Origin: JBAJNN01 sp036881905
GTDB taxonomy: Bacteria > Pseudomonadota > Alphaproteobacteria > Rhizobiales > Im1
Direction: 5' to 3'
Assembly (NCBI GenBank): GCA_036881905.1
Contig: JBAJNN010000006.1
Location: 18,893 to 82,892 of the forward strand
Length of the DNA: 64,000 nucleotides
Part shown: positions 27,156 through 36,107 of the stretch, in pieces
How positions within the stretch are numbered: position 1 is the stretch's first letter
Layout of the letters: the number at the start of each line of letters is the position of its first letter
Translations under genes and position numbers: made by a program
Notes under the pieces: generated by a model
Databases searched by the model: none
Seen by the model: the letters and a program-made list of their open reading frames with translations, nothing else
Told to the model about the DNA's origin: nothing

Positions 27156-27869
27156 TCATTTCTCAACATAATCAATATGGGCCACACTTGTCGTGTCGCC
27201 TTTCGGGCGCTTGACGTCCAGCGCCTCACCATGCACCAGAAAATATATATTTTCGGCAATATTGGTCGTATGATCCCCGATACGCTCAATATTCTTGGCG
27301 CCAAACAACAAATGCGTGCAGGTCCCGATCGTGCGTGGATCCCCCATCATGTAGGTCAGCAATTCACGGAAGAGCGAATTGTAAAGGGAGTCGAGTTCCT
27401 CATCGGCATGCCACACTGAAAGAGCCTTTTCGGCATCCTTCCGGGCATAGGCGTCAAGGACATTCTTGAGCTGCTCCAGCGCCAGGCGTCCGATACGGTT
27501 CAAGCTGCCGAATTCACGAAACGGGCGTTCTTCGGCGATCGCAAAGGTTCGTTTGGCGATGTTCTTGGCGAAATCGCCAATGCGTTCAAGGTCCATGGCG
27601 AGACGCAACGCCACCACAATCTCACGCAGATCCCCGGCGACCGGCTGGCGTTTGGCGAGCACGAGAATGGCTTTTTCCTCAATCTCGCGTTCCAGCTCAT
27701 CAATTTTCTCGTCACTGTCGATAATGTTTCGCGCCAGTGCCGTATCGCGCCCGTTGAGCCCATTCATGGCCGCGGCGAGTTGTTCTTCGGCAAGCCCGCC
27801 CATATGGGCAAGGCGGGTGCGCAAACCGGACAATTCTTCATCATAGGTCTTTACGATATGTTCGCCCAT
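27156..27869 (-). CDS. phoU: Phosphate signalling protein PhoU
   Basis: PhoU (237 residues, all-helical) links the PstSCAB transporter to PhoR and keeps the regulon off when phosphate is plentiful. Seen: two repeated three-helix PhoU domains, each with metal-binding E/D-x-x-x-D type motifs such as RIGDFAKNIAKR and RIGDHTTNIAEN. It follows pstB and precedes phoB. Confidence 0.96.
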   Translation of the reverse strand: MGEHIVKTYDEELSGLRTRLAHMGGLAEEQLAAAMNGLNGRDTALARNIIDSDEKIDELEREIEEKAILVLAKRQPVAGDLREIVVALRLAMDLERIGDFAKNIAKRTFAIAEERPFREFGSLNRIGRLALEQLKNVLDAYARKDAEKALSVWHADEELDSLYNSLFRELLTYMMGDPRTIGTCTHLLFGAKNIERIGDHTTNIAENIYFLVHGEALDVKRPKGDTTSVAHIDYVEK

Positions 27870-27902
27870 GAGCGTGCCTCTTGGAGATACAGCAGGTACA
27901 GT

Positions 27903-28745
27903 TTAGCCGAATCGGCCGGTAATGTAATCCTGAGTACGCTGATCCTTCGGATTGGTAAAAATCTGGTCCGTCCCGCCGAATTCAACCAGTTTTCCGAGAT
28001 GAAAAAAAGCTGTGCGCTTGGAGACCCGTGCAGCCTGCTGCATGGAATGGGTGACGATAACAATGGTGTAATCCTCGCTCAATTCATCCATCAGACGTTC
28101 GATCCTGGCAGTTGCAACCGGGTCGAGCGACGAACACGGCTCATCCATTAAAATCACCTCGGGGCGTATGGCAATGGCGCGGGCGATGCACAGACGCTGT
28201 TGCTGGCCGCCCGACAGGCTGGTTCCCGGCTGATCGAGACGATCCTTGACTTCATTGAGAAGGCCGGCCTTTTCAAGACTCATCGTCACGATCTCCCCAA
28301 GCTCGGCCTTGTCGGAGGCCAGCCCGTGGATCCGCGGCCCATAGGCGACATTATCGAAAATCGACTTCGGAAACGGATTGGGCTTCTGGAACACCATGCC
28401 GATCCGCGCCCGCAGCAAGACCGGATCAAGGTCAGGATCGTAAATATCATCGCCATCAAGCGTGAGTCTCCCTTGCACGCGACAGCCCCTGATGGGGTCG
28501 TTCATGCGGTTGAGACACCGTAAGAACGTTGACTTGCCGCAGCCCGAAGGACCGATCAACGCCGTGACTTCATTATCGGCAATATCGATATCGACATTGA
28601 AAAGGGCTTGGGCGTCACCATAAAACACATTGACATCGCGCGCCGTCATCTTGATATGACAGGAGTCGTCCGCAACTTCGCGATCCACCATCCGCCGCGG
28701 GGTTTTATCGTCGGTGACAGGCCTTTCGGCTGTCATCACGTTCAT
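27903..28745 (-). CDS. pstB: Phosphate ABC transporter ATP-binding protein
   Basis: ATPase of the high-affinity phosphate importer. Seen in 280 residues: DVNVFYGDAQALFNVDIDIA, Walker A GPSGCGKST, PstB-typical LRCLNRMNDPI and VFQKPNPFPKSI, signature LSGGQQQR, Walker B VILMDEPCSSLDP. The ATG at 28745 starts a short polar N-terminus; the frame is open further upstream into pstA but that part is not family-like. Confidence 0.97.
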   Translation of the reverse strand: MNVMTAERPVTDDKTPRRMVDREVADDSCHIKMTARDVNVFYGDAQALFNVDIDIADNEVTALIGPSGCGKSTFLRCLNRMNDPIRGCRVQGRLTLDGDDIYDPDLDPVLLRARIGMVFQKPNPFPKSIFDNVAYGPRIHGLASDKAELGEIVTMSLEKAGLLNEVKDRLDQPGTSLSGGQQQRLCIARAIAIRPEVILMDEPCSSLDPVATARIERLMDELSEDYTIVIVTHSMQQAARVSKRTAFFHLGKLVEFGGTDQIFTNPKDQRTQDYITGRFG

Positions 28746-28767
28746 GTGTTTTGATCCTTTTGCTGCC

Positions 28768-30147
28768 TTACCATCGCCGTTCGAATTTTTGGCGCATGAA
28801 GACCGCCAACCCGTTGAGGCCAATCATCAAGACTATGAGCACAATGATGGCCGCGGAGGTGCGGGACTCGAAAAAATTACGGTTTTCGTTCCCCTGCCAG
28901 AGAAAAATCTGCACCGGCAACGCCGTCGATTGCTCCAGAGGGGTTTGCGGAATATGGGCAACGAAAGCATTCATGCCGATCAGAAGCAGGGGCGCAGTTT
29001 CACCGAGCGCCTGGGCGACGCCGATAATGGTTGCCGTCAGGATGCCCGGGACAGCCAGAGGCAGGACATGATGGAACACCATTTGCGTAGGTGACGCGCC
29101 AAGACCGAGCGCGGCGTGACGGATTGACGCCGGGATGGCCCGCAATGTGACGCGCGTGGCGATAATGACGACAGGTAGGGTCATCAGGCTTAGGATCAGC
29201 CCGCCGACAAGCGGCGCGGAAAGCGGCAGATGAAACCAGCCGATAAAAACGGCGGCCCCAAGCAGACCGAAAACGATCGAGGGCACGGCGGCAAGATTGT
29301 TGATATTGACTTCCACAAAATCGGTAACCCGGTTTTTAGGCGCAAATTCCTCAAGATAGACGGCGCTTGCCACCCCGATCGGCACCGCCAGAGCGATGAC
29401 GACAAGCATCATGTAAAGCGAGCCGACAAAAGCGCCCGCAAGACCGGCCGATGCCGGTGAACTGCGTGAATCCACATTGAGGAAAAGGGCTTTGGCGAAA
29501 GCCATGTGGAGGATGCCGCGCTTAGATAAATCCTCGACGATCCGGCGCTGCGCAACAGACAGTTGTTGTCGATTATCCGGCAATGAATGATCGATATTGC
29601 CTTTCAACCACACATCCACATCGGCACTGGCCAGCAGGTTCACCGGCAGCGTCGCGCCGATGATCGCCGGGTCTTTTGCAACCATATCACGCAGGCGGAA
29701 GCGTTCCGCGCTGGCAATGAGCCGGACTAGATCGCGCGAGGATATATCAGCGTCGCCGACGGTTTTGCGCAATGCCGTCTCGATGACCCTGTTCCAGTCG
29801 ACGAGCGCGAGGGAGCGTTGCCAGCTGCGCTTTCGCCTTGCAAAATCGGCCGGCGACTGACCGGCGATACGCTGTGGCCGCGGTTTGATACGAATAACCG
29901 CCGGATCGAAGGTGACGTGCAACGATAGTGTCGCCTGTTCAAAGGCGGGAGCACCCTTGATGAGTATACTGGAAAACAAGACGGCGACAAAAACGATCGC
30001 GGAGATAACGGCCAGCATCCCAAGGCGGCGAAACCGTCGTTCCCTTGCATGCCTGGATGCAAGCGAGCGCTTGAGCGACGCAGCCGAGCCGGCATTGTGT
30101 GCACTGGCGGACATCAACCCTGTCCTTACCATATCAACCTTCCCCAT
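28768..30147 (-). CDS. pstA: Phosphate ABC transporter permease PstA (with DUF3333-type N-terminus)
   Basis: Inner-membrane channel subunit. At 459 residues it is longer than the classic PstA of about 300 because of an N-terminal helix and periplasmic region (about 45-220) of the kind found in alphaproteobacteria. The core permease follows with EEFAPKNRVTDFVEVNINNL, VPSIVFGLLGAAVF and LGASPTQMVFHHVLPLAVPG. The stop of pstC is two bases upstream. Confidence 0.95.
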   Translation of the reverse strand: MGKVDMVRTGLMSASAHNAGSAASLKRSLASRHARERRFRRLGMLAVISAIVFVAVLFSSILIKGAPAFEQATLSLHVTFDPAVIRIKPRPQRIAGQSPADFARRKRSWQRSLALVDWNRVIETALRKTVGDADISSRDLVRLIASAERFRLRDMVAKDPAIIGATLPVNLLASADVDVWLKGNIDHSLPDNRQQLSVAQRRIVEDLSKRGILHMAFAKALFLNVDSRSSPASAGLAGAFVGSLYMMLVVIALAVPIGVASAVYLEEFAPKNRVTDFVEVNINNLAAVPSIVFGLLGAAVFIGWFHLPLSAPLVGGLILSLMTLPVVIIATRVTLRAIPASIRHAALGLGASPTQMVFHHVLPLAVPGILTATIIGVAQALGETAPLLLIGMNAFVAHIPQTPLEQSTALPVQIFLWQGNENRNFFESRTSAAIIVLIVLMIGLNGLAVFMRQKFERRW

Positions 30148-30149
30148 GT

Positions 30150-31616
30150 CTATTCGTATTGCTCTTTGTATTTGCGCACGATGTAAAGCGCTACGACATT
30201 CAGGCCAAGCGTCATGATAAACAATGTCAGCCCCAGAGCGAAGGCAACCAGGGATTGCGGGCTGGCAAAGTCGCTATCGCCGGTTAATTGGGCAACGATG
30301 GTTGCGGTTATCGTGGAAACCGGTTCAAGCGGATTTGGCTGCAACACCGGCCGGTTACCGGCGGCAAGAACCACAATCATGGTCTCGCCGACAGCGCGGC
30401 TGATCGCCAGAAGGAAGGCTCCCACCAGCCCGGGCAAAGCGGCGGGCAGGACAACGCGCTTGATGGTTTCCGATGACGTGGCGCCTAATCCAAGCGAGCC
30501 GTCACGCATGGCTTTCGGCACCTGAGAGATGATGTCGTCGGACAGTGAAGAGATAAAGGGAATGATCATGACCCCCATAACCACACCGGCGGTAAGGGCG
30601 CTGGTTGCGCGAATATCGAGATCGATCGAGGCGCCCACTCTCGACAGAAACGGGCCAGCCGCGGTCAGGGCAAAAAAACCATAAACGATGGTCGGGATAC
30701 CGGCGAGGATTTCAACAACGGGCTTGGCGACAGTCCGCAAGCTGGGCGAAGCATATTCGGCCATATAGATCGCCGCCATAAGCCCGATGGGTCCCGCGAC
30801 CACAATGGCGATCAAACTGACCAGAACCGTGCCCCACAGGAGCGGCAATAGTCCGAAACCGCCTTGTCCTCCCGCGCCGACCGTCGAGAATCGAGGGTTC
30901 CAAATGGTGCCGGGGAAGAAATCGACCGGATGGATGAAGGTAAAAAAGCGAATGGCTTCGCCCAACAGGGAAAAGACAATACCAATCGTCGTCAATATGG
31001 CGACGGCGGAACAAATGAGCAAAACGCCGGCGACCACGCCCTCAATCATGTTACGTGCGCGAAGCGCGGGCGAAATGCGCGCCAACCTCAAGCGCGCCGC
31101 TATGACGCCGACGACGGCGGCAAGCGCGATCACCGCAAGCCAGGTTACGGTCTTGAATGTCGCCAGTCCCGAGGCGATGGCATTTTCGTAAGGGGCGGTG
31201 TTCCCGGCCACGCCAAAGCCCGATGCAATCTGACGGATACGCGCGATGACGGTCGCGATCCGATCTCCTGGCAAGCGCGCAATATCGGACGGAAGACCGG
31301 CGATGATGTAAAGGCGGCTTAATGTTTCGCCGAACACCATCCAAAGAACAAAAACAATGAGTGCCGGAATCGCACACCACAGAGCCATCAGTACGCCATA
31401 ATAGACCGGGCGCGAATGGAGAGGATGAGCGCCATCAACGGCAACACGGCGAGCGCGTGTTAGGCCGACACGGTAGCCGACGGCCACAAGCGCCAGAAGA
31501 ACAATGATTATGGTCAGCGTATGCACAGGAACACGTCTTAGTACTTCACCTATTTGACCAGGAAGAGCGACACAGCCAAGCAAGCTGTCTCGCAGGCTCA
31601 AAAACGCGCCGGACAT
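30150..31616 (-). CDS. pstC: Phosphate ABC transporter permease PstC
   Basis: Second channel subunit (488 residues from the ATG at 31616; the frame is open to a TTG at 31643). It has the large N-terminal extension of alphaproteobacterial PstC, with helices at about 35-55 and 80-105, then the permease core with MAAIYMAEYASPSLRT, AGIPTIVYGFFAL and LGATSSETIKRVVLPAALPG. It is separated from pstS by about 90 bases containing a strong hairpin. Confidence 0.95.
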   Translation of the reverse strand: MSGAFLSLRDSLLGCVALPGQIGEVLRRVPVHTLTIIIVLLALVAVGYRVGLTRARRVAVDGAHPLHSRPVYYGVLMALWCAIPALIVFVLWMVFGETLSRLYIIAGLPSDIARLPGDRIATVIARIRQIASGFGVAGNTAPYENAIASGLATFKTVTWLAVIALAAVVGVIAARLRLARISPALRARNMIEGVVAGVLLICSAVAILTTIGIVFSLLGEAIRFFTFIHPVDFFPGTIWNPRFSTVGAGGQGGFGLLPLLWGTVLVSLIAIVVAGPIGLMAAIYMAEYASPSLRTVAKPVVEILAGIPTIVYGFFALTAAGPFLSRVGASIDLDIRATSALTAGVVMGVMIIPFISSLSDDIISQVPKAMRDGSLGLGATSSETIKRVVLPAALPGLVGAFLLAISRAVGETMIVVLAAGNRPVLQPNPLEPVSTITATIVAQLTGDSDFASPQSLVAFALGLTLFIMTLGLNVVALYIVRKYKEQYE

Positions 31617-31658
31617 TTGCGGCGGGTCTCGTGAGCGCGGCAAACCCGCGAAGGCCCC

Positions 31659-31676
31659 ACCTGTCGTGAGCGACAG
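31659..31676 (-). other. Stem-loop between pstS and pstC
   Basis: A perfect 7-bp stem with a 4-base loop (CCTGTCG, CTCA, CGACAGG read on the transcribed strand) lies 30-47 bases after the pstS stop. No T-run follows, so it is unlikely to be an intrinsic terminator. A 3' stabilising hairpin that leaves more pstS than pstCAB message, as in other binding-protein operons, fits better. Confidence 0.55.
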
Positions 31677-31705
31677 GCAAGACTCTCGACAGGACGTTCT
31701 AAGTT

Positions 31706-32743
31706 TTAGCCACCGATGGGTACGCGATTTTCGAAGTCGCTCAGAACTTTTGCACGTTCGGCATCGGGTTCGGGGATCAGACCGGCCTCTTCGAGACGAC
31801 CTCCGGGACCGGCCATCCGATCGCTTAGGAAAAAAGCGACATAATCCTCAATGCCCGGAACCAGCCCGATATGTTCGCCCTTGACATAAAAGAACAGCGG
31901 CCGCGAGACCGGATAGGCGCCGGAGGCAACCGTTTTTAAGCTCGGCGTGATGCCATTGACGCTGGCGACATTCAAACTGTCGCGGTTTTTCTCATAGAAG
32001 CTCAAACCGAAAACACCGACCGAGGACGGGCTCGATTGCAGACGGGCGAGAGTCTCGGTATAGTCGCCCGATATTTCCACCACATGATTGCGGCGGAAGG
32101 CAAGGCAGACTGCCTTGGTCTCTTCCTTGCTCAACTTCGGCATGCCCGCTTGCTCCATGGCCTCCTTGCAGCCGTCGATGACGACTTTGTCCTCAAAGAC
32201 TTCTCGGGTGCCATGGTTTGAGGCAGGAATCACCAGATTGATCTCCTGGCCGGGAAGGGAAGCATCGACCTGGCGCCAGTTGGTATAGGGGTTGTCAATC
32301 ATTTCGCCGTCGCGGGGGATTTTCGCGGCGATGGCCTTGTAGACGAAAACCGGTTTAAGCGCGAATTGGCCCTGGCTGGCGTTTGAGGCGAAAACAATGC
32401 CGTCATAGCCAATTCGGATCTCGTAAATCTTCTTCACGCCGGCGGCATTGCACGCCTTGATCTCCGAAGCTTTGATGGGGCGTGAAGCATCGGCGATGTC
32501 GATGGTGTCGAGTCCGGCCCCTTTACAGAATTGGCGCAAGCCGCCCGATGAACCACCCGAACCAACGACCGGTGTAGGATATTCGGGGAAAGCGGCGCCG
32601 AATTCTTCGGCGACGATCGAGGCAAATGGCAACACCGTCGATGAACCGGCGATCTGTATGGTGTCGCGCGCCATGGCGGTGCCGGCAAACGACAAAGCGG
32701 CAGCGCCCATTGCGGCCCCCAGAACGGAATGTCTCACTTTCAT
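31706..32743 (-). CDS. pstS: Phosphate-binding periplasmic protein
   Basis: High-affinity phosphate receptor of the importer. Seen in 345 residues: a signal peptide (MKVRHSVLGAAMGAAALSF, cleavage after GTAMA), then the binding-site segments IQIAGSSTVLPFASIVAEEF and VVGSGGSSGGLRQFC. The ATG at 32743 begins the signal peptide and has AAGGAGA upstream; the frame is open to 32812. A Pho box lies about 90 bases upstream. Confidence 0.96.
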   Translation of the reverse strand: MKVRHSVLGAAMGAAALSFAGTAMARDTIQIAGSSTVLPFASIVAEEFGAAFPEYPTPVVGSGGSSGGLRQFCKGAGLDTIDIADASRPIKASEIKACNAAGVKKIYEIRIGYDGIVFASNASQGQFALKPVFVYKAIAAKIPRDGEMIDNPYTNWRQVDASLPGQEINLVIPASNHGTREVFEDKVVIDGCKEAMEQAGMPKLSKEETKAVCLAFRRNHVVEISGDYTETLARLQSSPSSVGVFGLSFYEKNRDSLNVASVNGITPSLKTVASGAYPVSRPLFFYVKGEHIGLVPGIEDYVAFFLSDRMAGPGGRLEEAGLIPEPDAERAKVLSDFENRVPIGG

Positions 32744-32833
32744 CAATGATCTCCTTGAATGTCCGCGCCTTGGCGCGGCCTCTCGTTTCTCTCGCAAATG
32801 TGGATTACACACCCACGCTTCACGCTCTGCTTA

Positions 32834-32851
32834 ACAGCAGTTTTATGACAA
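32834..32851 (-). promoter_or_regulatory. Pho box upstream of pstS
   Basis: On the coding strand TTGTCATAAAACTGCTGT matches the PhoB consensus CTGTCAT-AAAA-CTGTCAT at 14 of 18 positions: the first half-site is nearly exact, the second is degraded after CTG. Its place, about 90 bases before the pstS ATG in the phoR-pstS gap, fits PhoB activation of pstSCAB-phoU-phoB. Confidence 0.6.
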
Positions 32852-32885
32852 TTTCATTGCAAAATAATGATATCTCAGTGTCAGC

Positions 32886-34391
32886 TTACCCCTCGGCATC
32901 GACAGGAAATCCGTTTTCTCGTTCGCCGTTCCGCCCGGCTTGGGCGGGGCTGTGCGCCCCCTCCTCAAGGATCGATGGCAGCATAACAGTAAACACGCTG
33001 CCAGTGCTAAGCTTGCTTTTGACGGTCAGTTTGCCACGGTGCCGGTTGAGAATATGCTTGACGATCGCTAGACCGAGACCGGTTCCGCCTCTGGCGCGGC
33101 TGGCTTGGTCGTCAATGCGGTAGAAGCGTTCGGTCAGACGCGGCAGATGCTCCGGCGCAATGCCGGGCCCGCGATCGCGCACCGACACAAGCACGACAGA
33201 CCCGTCGACACTGCCGGTCGAGTCCGTCGTCATGGAAATCTCGATGGGCTTGTCGGTATCGGCATATTTGATGGCATTCTCGACAAGATTTTGAAAAACT
33301 TCCACCAGCTCATCACGGTCCCCTCTGACGAAAGGGGGCTTATCGGGCAAATCGACCTTGACGGTCGCGCCGCCTTTGCGCGCGACTGGTCCCAGAGACT
33401 CAACGACATGATGCAGGATTTGACCGAGATCGAGCGTGTCGGCAGGCCGCATGTGAGCACTGAGTTCGATGCGGCTGAGTGATAGCAGATTATTGACCAG
33501 ACGCGACATGCGCCGGGCTTGAGCACACATTAAACCAAGGAATTGCGCGCGTGCTTTTTCATCATCCTTCGCCGGACCGCTCAATGTCTCGATGAAACCT
33601 AAAACCGAGGCCAGCGGCGTGCGCAGCTCATGGCTTGCATTGGCGATGAAATCGGTGCGCATGCGCTCGACCCGATACTGGCGCGTTACGTCGCGCAACA
33701 GCAGAAAAAGCATCGGCCGAGCCGATTGCTCCTTGTCGCCGGGCCCGGCATCCTCGGCAATAGCGGCGACAAAGGCTTCGAAACGACGCTCGACCGGCAC
33801 ATGAATGTCGTAATCGACGCGTCTGGCCTCTCTGGTCGCGCCAACACGCTCTATAGCCCCCAGAACGGCCGGAGCCCTGATGATCGTGGAAATATGGTGT
33901 CCGGTCGGCTCGACTTCGAACGCAGAAGTGGCATGCCGGTTGCATATGAGCACCATGCCGCGAGCATCGAGAACCATAAATGGGTCAGGCAGGGCCGCGG
34001 CAACCGAGCCTAAAAGCTGGGCGGCCTCGTGAGAATCGCGCGCGGCGGCAAGTTTCGGGAAAGCACGCCGCATAATATCCTGACCGGCGCGCGCTCCACC
34101 ACCATCACTTTCGGAAACGGCAGGCTTGTTCCCGAAACGTGGCGGAAAAACAATGCCAACGACAAGAAGCGTCACGACCGAGCCGAATCCGGCCCAAAAA
34201 GGCAACAGGCCACCATAAACCAGAATAGCGAATACAATGATAATCGCGATGGTCAGGACGACCATGCCTTTAAGCCTTTGCCAAACTGCCGCACCCATGT
34301 AAAGAATCCTTGCCAAAGGGCGTCGACTAATTTTTATCGTGGGCCGATTCGCCCTTATTTCATTCAAAACTTCGTCGGTTTTAGGTATCAT
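32886..34391 (-). CDS. phoR: Phosphate regulon sensor histidine kinase PhoR
   Basis: Membrane-bound kinase that phosphorylates PhoB when phosphate is scarce. Seen in 501 residues: two helices near the N-terminus (about 42-82), a PAS-like domain (about 130-235), HisKA with phospho-His in NASHELRTPLASVLGF, and the ATPase domain with NLVENAIKYA, DRGPGI and GGTGLGLAIVKHI. An in-frame ATG at 34298, just before the first helix, is an alternative start. It precedes pstS with a 142-base gap. Confidence 0.95.
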   Translation of the reverse strand: MIPKTDEVLNEIRANRPTIKISRRPLARILYMGAAVWQRLKGMVVLTIAIIIVFAILVYGGLLPFWAGFGSVVTLLVVGIVFPPRFGNKPAVSESDGGGARAGQDIMRRAFPKLAAARDSHEAAQLLGSVAAALPDPFMVLDARGMVLICNRHATSAFEVEPTGHHISTIIRAPAVLGAIERVGATREARRVDYDIHVPVERRFEAFVAAIAEDAGPGDKEQSARPMLFLLLRDVTRQYRVERMRTDFIANASHELRTPLASVLGFIETLSGPAKDDEKARAQFLGLMCAQARRMSRLVNNLLSLSRIELSAHMRPADTLDLGQILHHVVESLGPVARKGGATVKVDLPDKPPFVRGDRDELVEVFQNLVENAIKYADTDKPIEISMTTDSTGSVDGSVVLVSVRDRGPGIAPEHLPRLTERFYRIDDQASRARGGTGLGLAIVKHILNRHRGKLTVKSKLSTGSVFTVMLPSILEEGAHSPAQAGRNGERENGFPVDAEG

Positions 34392-34481
34392 AAAACAACG
34401 CCATTTTCAAGGATTTATTTCCTCCTCGACAGGTTGCGTTTCCGCGGCCCCAGCCAGCCTGGTCCGGCCATCACGCCTGAA

Positions 34482-34510
34482 TTGCCTGAACGCGCCGACC
34501 ATGTTATAGA
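34482..34510 (+). promoter_or_regulatory. Candidate sigma-70 type promoter for ahcY
   Basis: TTGCCT and TATAGA are separated by 17 bases, about 80 bases before the ahcY start. No competing gene lies in this phoR-ahcY divergent gap. It is a prediction from spacing and consensus only. Confidence 0.4.
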
Positions 34511-34591
34511 GAGCTGGTACGTGTTGCCGGTTTTGCCGACATAATCGACACCGTGTTGTCCTTAAAACCTCAGCTTGCGCCGAGACTCTTC

Positions 34592-35992
34592 ATGAACAAA
34601 CCCGCTGCTTATCTGGTCAAAGACATCGCCCTGGCCGATTGGGGCCGCAAGGAAATCGCAATGGCCGAGGTGGAAATGCCCGGGCTGATGGCCTTGCGCG
34701 GGGAATTTGGCGCGGCAAAGCCGCTCAAAGGCGCGCGCATCGCCGGTTGTTTGCATATGACGATCCAGACCGCGGTTCTGATCGAGACGCTGATTGAGCT
34801 GGGCGCCGAAGTGCGCTGGGCCAGTTGCAATATTTTCTCGACCCAGGATCATGCCGCCGCGGCGATCGCCGCGCGAAATATTCCGGTCTTTGCCCATAAG
34901 GGCGAATCATATGCCGAATATTGGGATTATGTCGATCGCATCCTCGAATGGCCCGATGGTGAGCCCGCCAATCTGATTTTAGACGATGGCGGCGACGCGA
35001 CCTTGCTGGTGCTTGAAGGCGCCAGGGCCGAGCGGGACCCGTCATGGCTCGAAAACCCCGCCGGCGAGGAACAAGACGCCATGTTCGCCACCATTCGCGC
35101 CAGGCTCTCCGACACGCCGGGGTGGTATGGTCGGGTGCGTGACAGCTTGAGGGGGCTGTCGGAAGAGACCACCACCGGCGTTCACCGTCTCTATGAGTTG
35201 CAGAAGAAAGGCGAGCTTCCTTTCCCGGCCATCAACGTCAATGACAGCGTCACCAAATCCAAATTCGACAATCGCTATGGCTGCCGCGAATCTCTGGTGG
35301 ATGGGATTCGCCGCGCCACCGACGTCATGATGGCGGGCAAACTCGCCGTGGTTCGTGGTTATGGCGATGTCGGCAAAGGCTCCGCGCAGTCTCTCAAAAG
35401 CGCCGGCGCGCGGGTGGCGGTGACCGAGATCGATCCGATCTGCGCGCTTCAGGCGGCGATGGACGGCCACGAAGTACGCATTCTCGAAGATGTTGTCCCC
35501 GAGGCCGATATTATCGTCACCGCGACCGGCAACAAGGACGTGGTCACGCTTGAGCATGTGCGCGCGATGAAAGACATGGCGATTGTCTGCAATATCGGGC
35601 ATTTCGACAATGAAATCGGGGTAGAGGGCCTACGCAATTATAAATGGACCAATGTCAAGCCGCAGGTCGATCTGATCGAGAAGCCGGATGGCAAGCGCAT
35701 CATTTTGCTGTCGGAGGGTCGTTTGGTCAATCTCGGCAATGCCACCGGTCATCCGAGTTTCGTCATGTCGGCCTCCTTTACCAATCAGGTTCTGGCGCAG
35801 ATGGAATTGTGGACTCATGGCGCGAATTACGCCAACGGGGTTCATGTGCTGCCCAAGAGGCTCGATGAGAAGGTCGCCTGCCTTCATCTCGACAAGCTGG
35901 GGGTCGAACTGACGACCTTGTCGGCCGAACAGGCCTCTTACCTCGGCGTGGAACAGAACGGTCCGTTCAAGCCGGACCATTATCGGTACTGA
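34592..35992 (+). CDS. ahcY: Adenosylhomocysteinase
   Basis: NAD-dependent hydrolysis of S-adenosylhomocysteine to homocysteine and adenosine, regenerating the methyl cycle. Seen in 466 residues: KDIALADWGRKEIAMAEVEM, GCLHMTIQTAVLIETL, CNIFSTQDHAAAAIA, NVNDSVTKSKFDNRYGCRES, the NAD loop GYGDVGKGSA, and the C-terminal FKPDHYRY. The ATG at 34592 (MNKPAAYLVKDI) fits the family; the open frame to 34553 adds 13 residues. Confidence 0.98.
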   Translation: MNKPAAYLVKDIALADWGRKEIAMAEVEMPGLMALRGEFGAAKPLKGARIAGCLHMTIQTAVLIETLIELGAEVRWASCNIFSTQDHAAAAIAARNIPVFAHKGESYAEYWDYVDRILEWPDGEPANLILDDGGDATLLVLEGARAERDPSWLENPAGEEQDAMFATIRARLSDTPGWYGRVRDSLRGLSEETTTGVHRLYELQKKGELPFPAINVNDSVTKSKFDNRYGCRESLVDGIRRATDVMMAGKLAVVRGYGDVGKGSAQSLKSAGARVAVTEIDPICALQAAMDGHEVRILEDVVPEADIIVTATGNKDVVTLEHVRAMKDMAIVCNIGHFDNEIGVEGLRNYKWTNVKPQVDLIEKPDGKRIILLSEGRLVNLGNATGHPSFVMSASFTNQVLAQMELWTHGANYANGVHVLPKRLDEKVACLHLDKLGVELTTLSAEQASYLGVEQNGPFKPDHYRY

Positions 35993-36006
35993 GCCGCGAT
36001 CATGCT

Positions 36007-36107
36007 GGAGCGTCCAGTCAAAACCGAGTCACGGAAACGCTCCAAGGCTTTGTTTTTACGCCATTCCGAACGCAAACCCGTGTCACACTCTTGCTGGAAT
36101 CGCTCTA
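36007..36107 (+). repeat. Bipartite palindromic repeat, copy 4
   Basis: A palindrome (GGAGCGT ... ACGCTCC, 36007-36043) is followed by AAGGCTTTGTTTTTACGC and a right half ending GGAATCGCTCTA. The linker equals that of copy 2 (6410-6513). The final A is the first base of the birA ATG, and the repeat also provides the only GGA-type sequence upstream of birA. It starts 14 bases after the ahcY stop. Confidence 0.8.

Noticed and set aside
34392..34591. SAH riboswitch upstream of ahcY
   Set aside because: I could not find the conserved pairing pattern or core sequence of the SAH aptamer; only a plausible promoter is visible.
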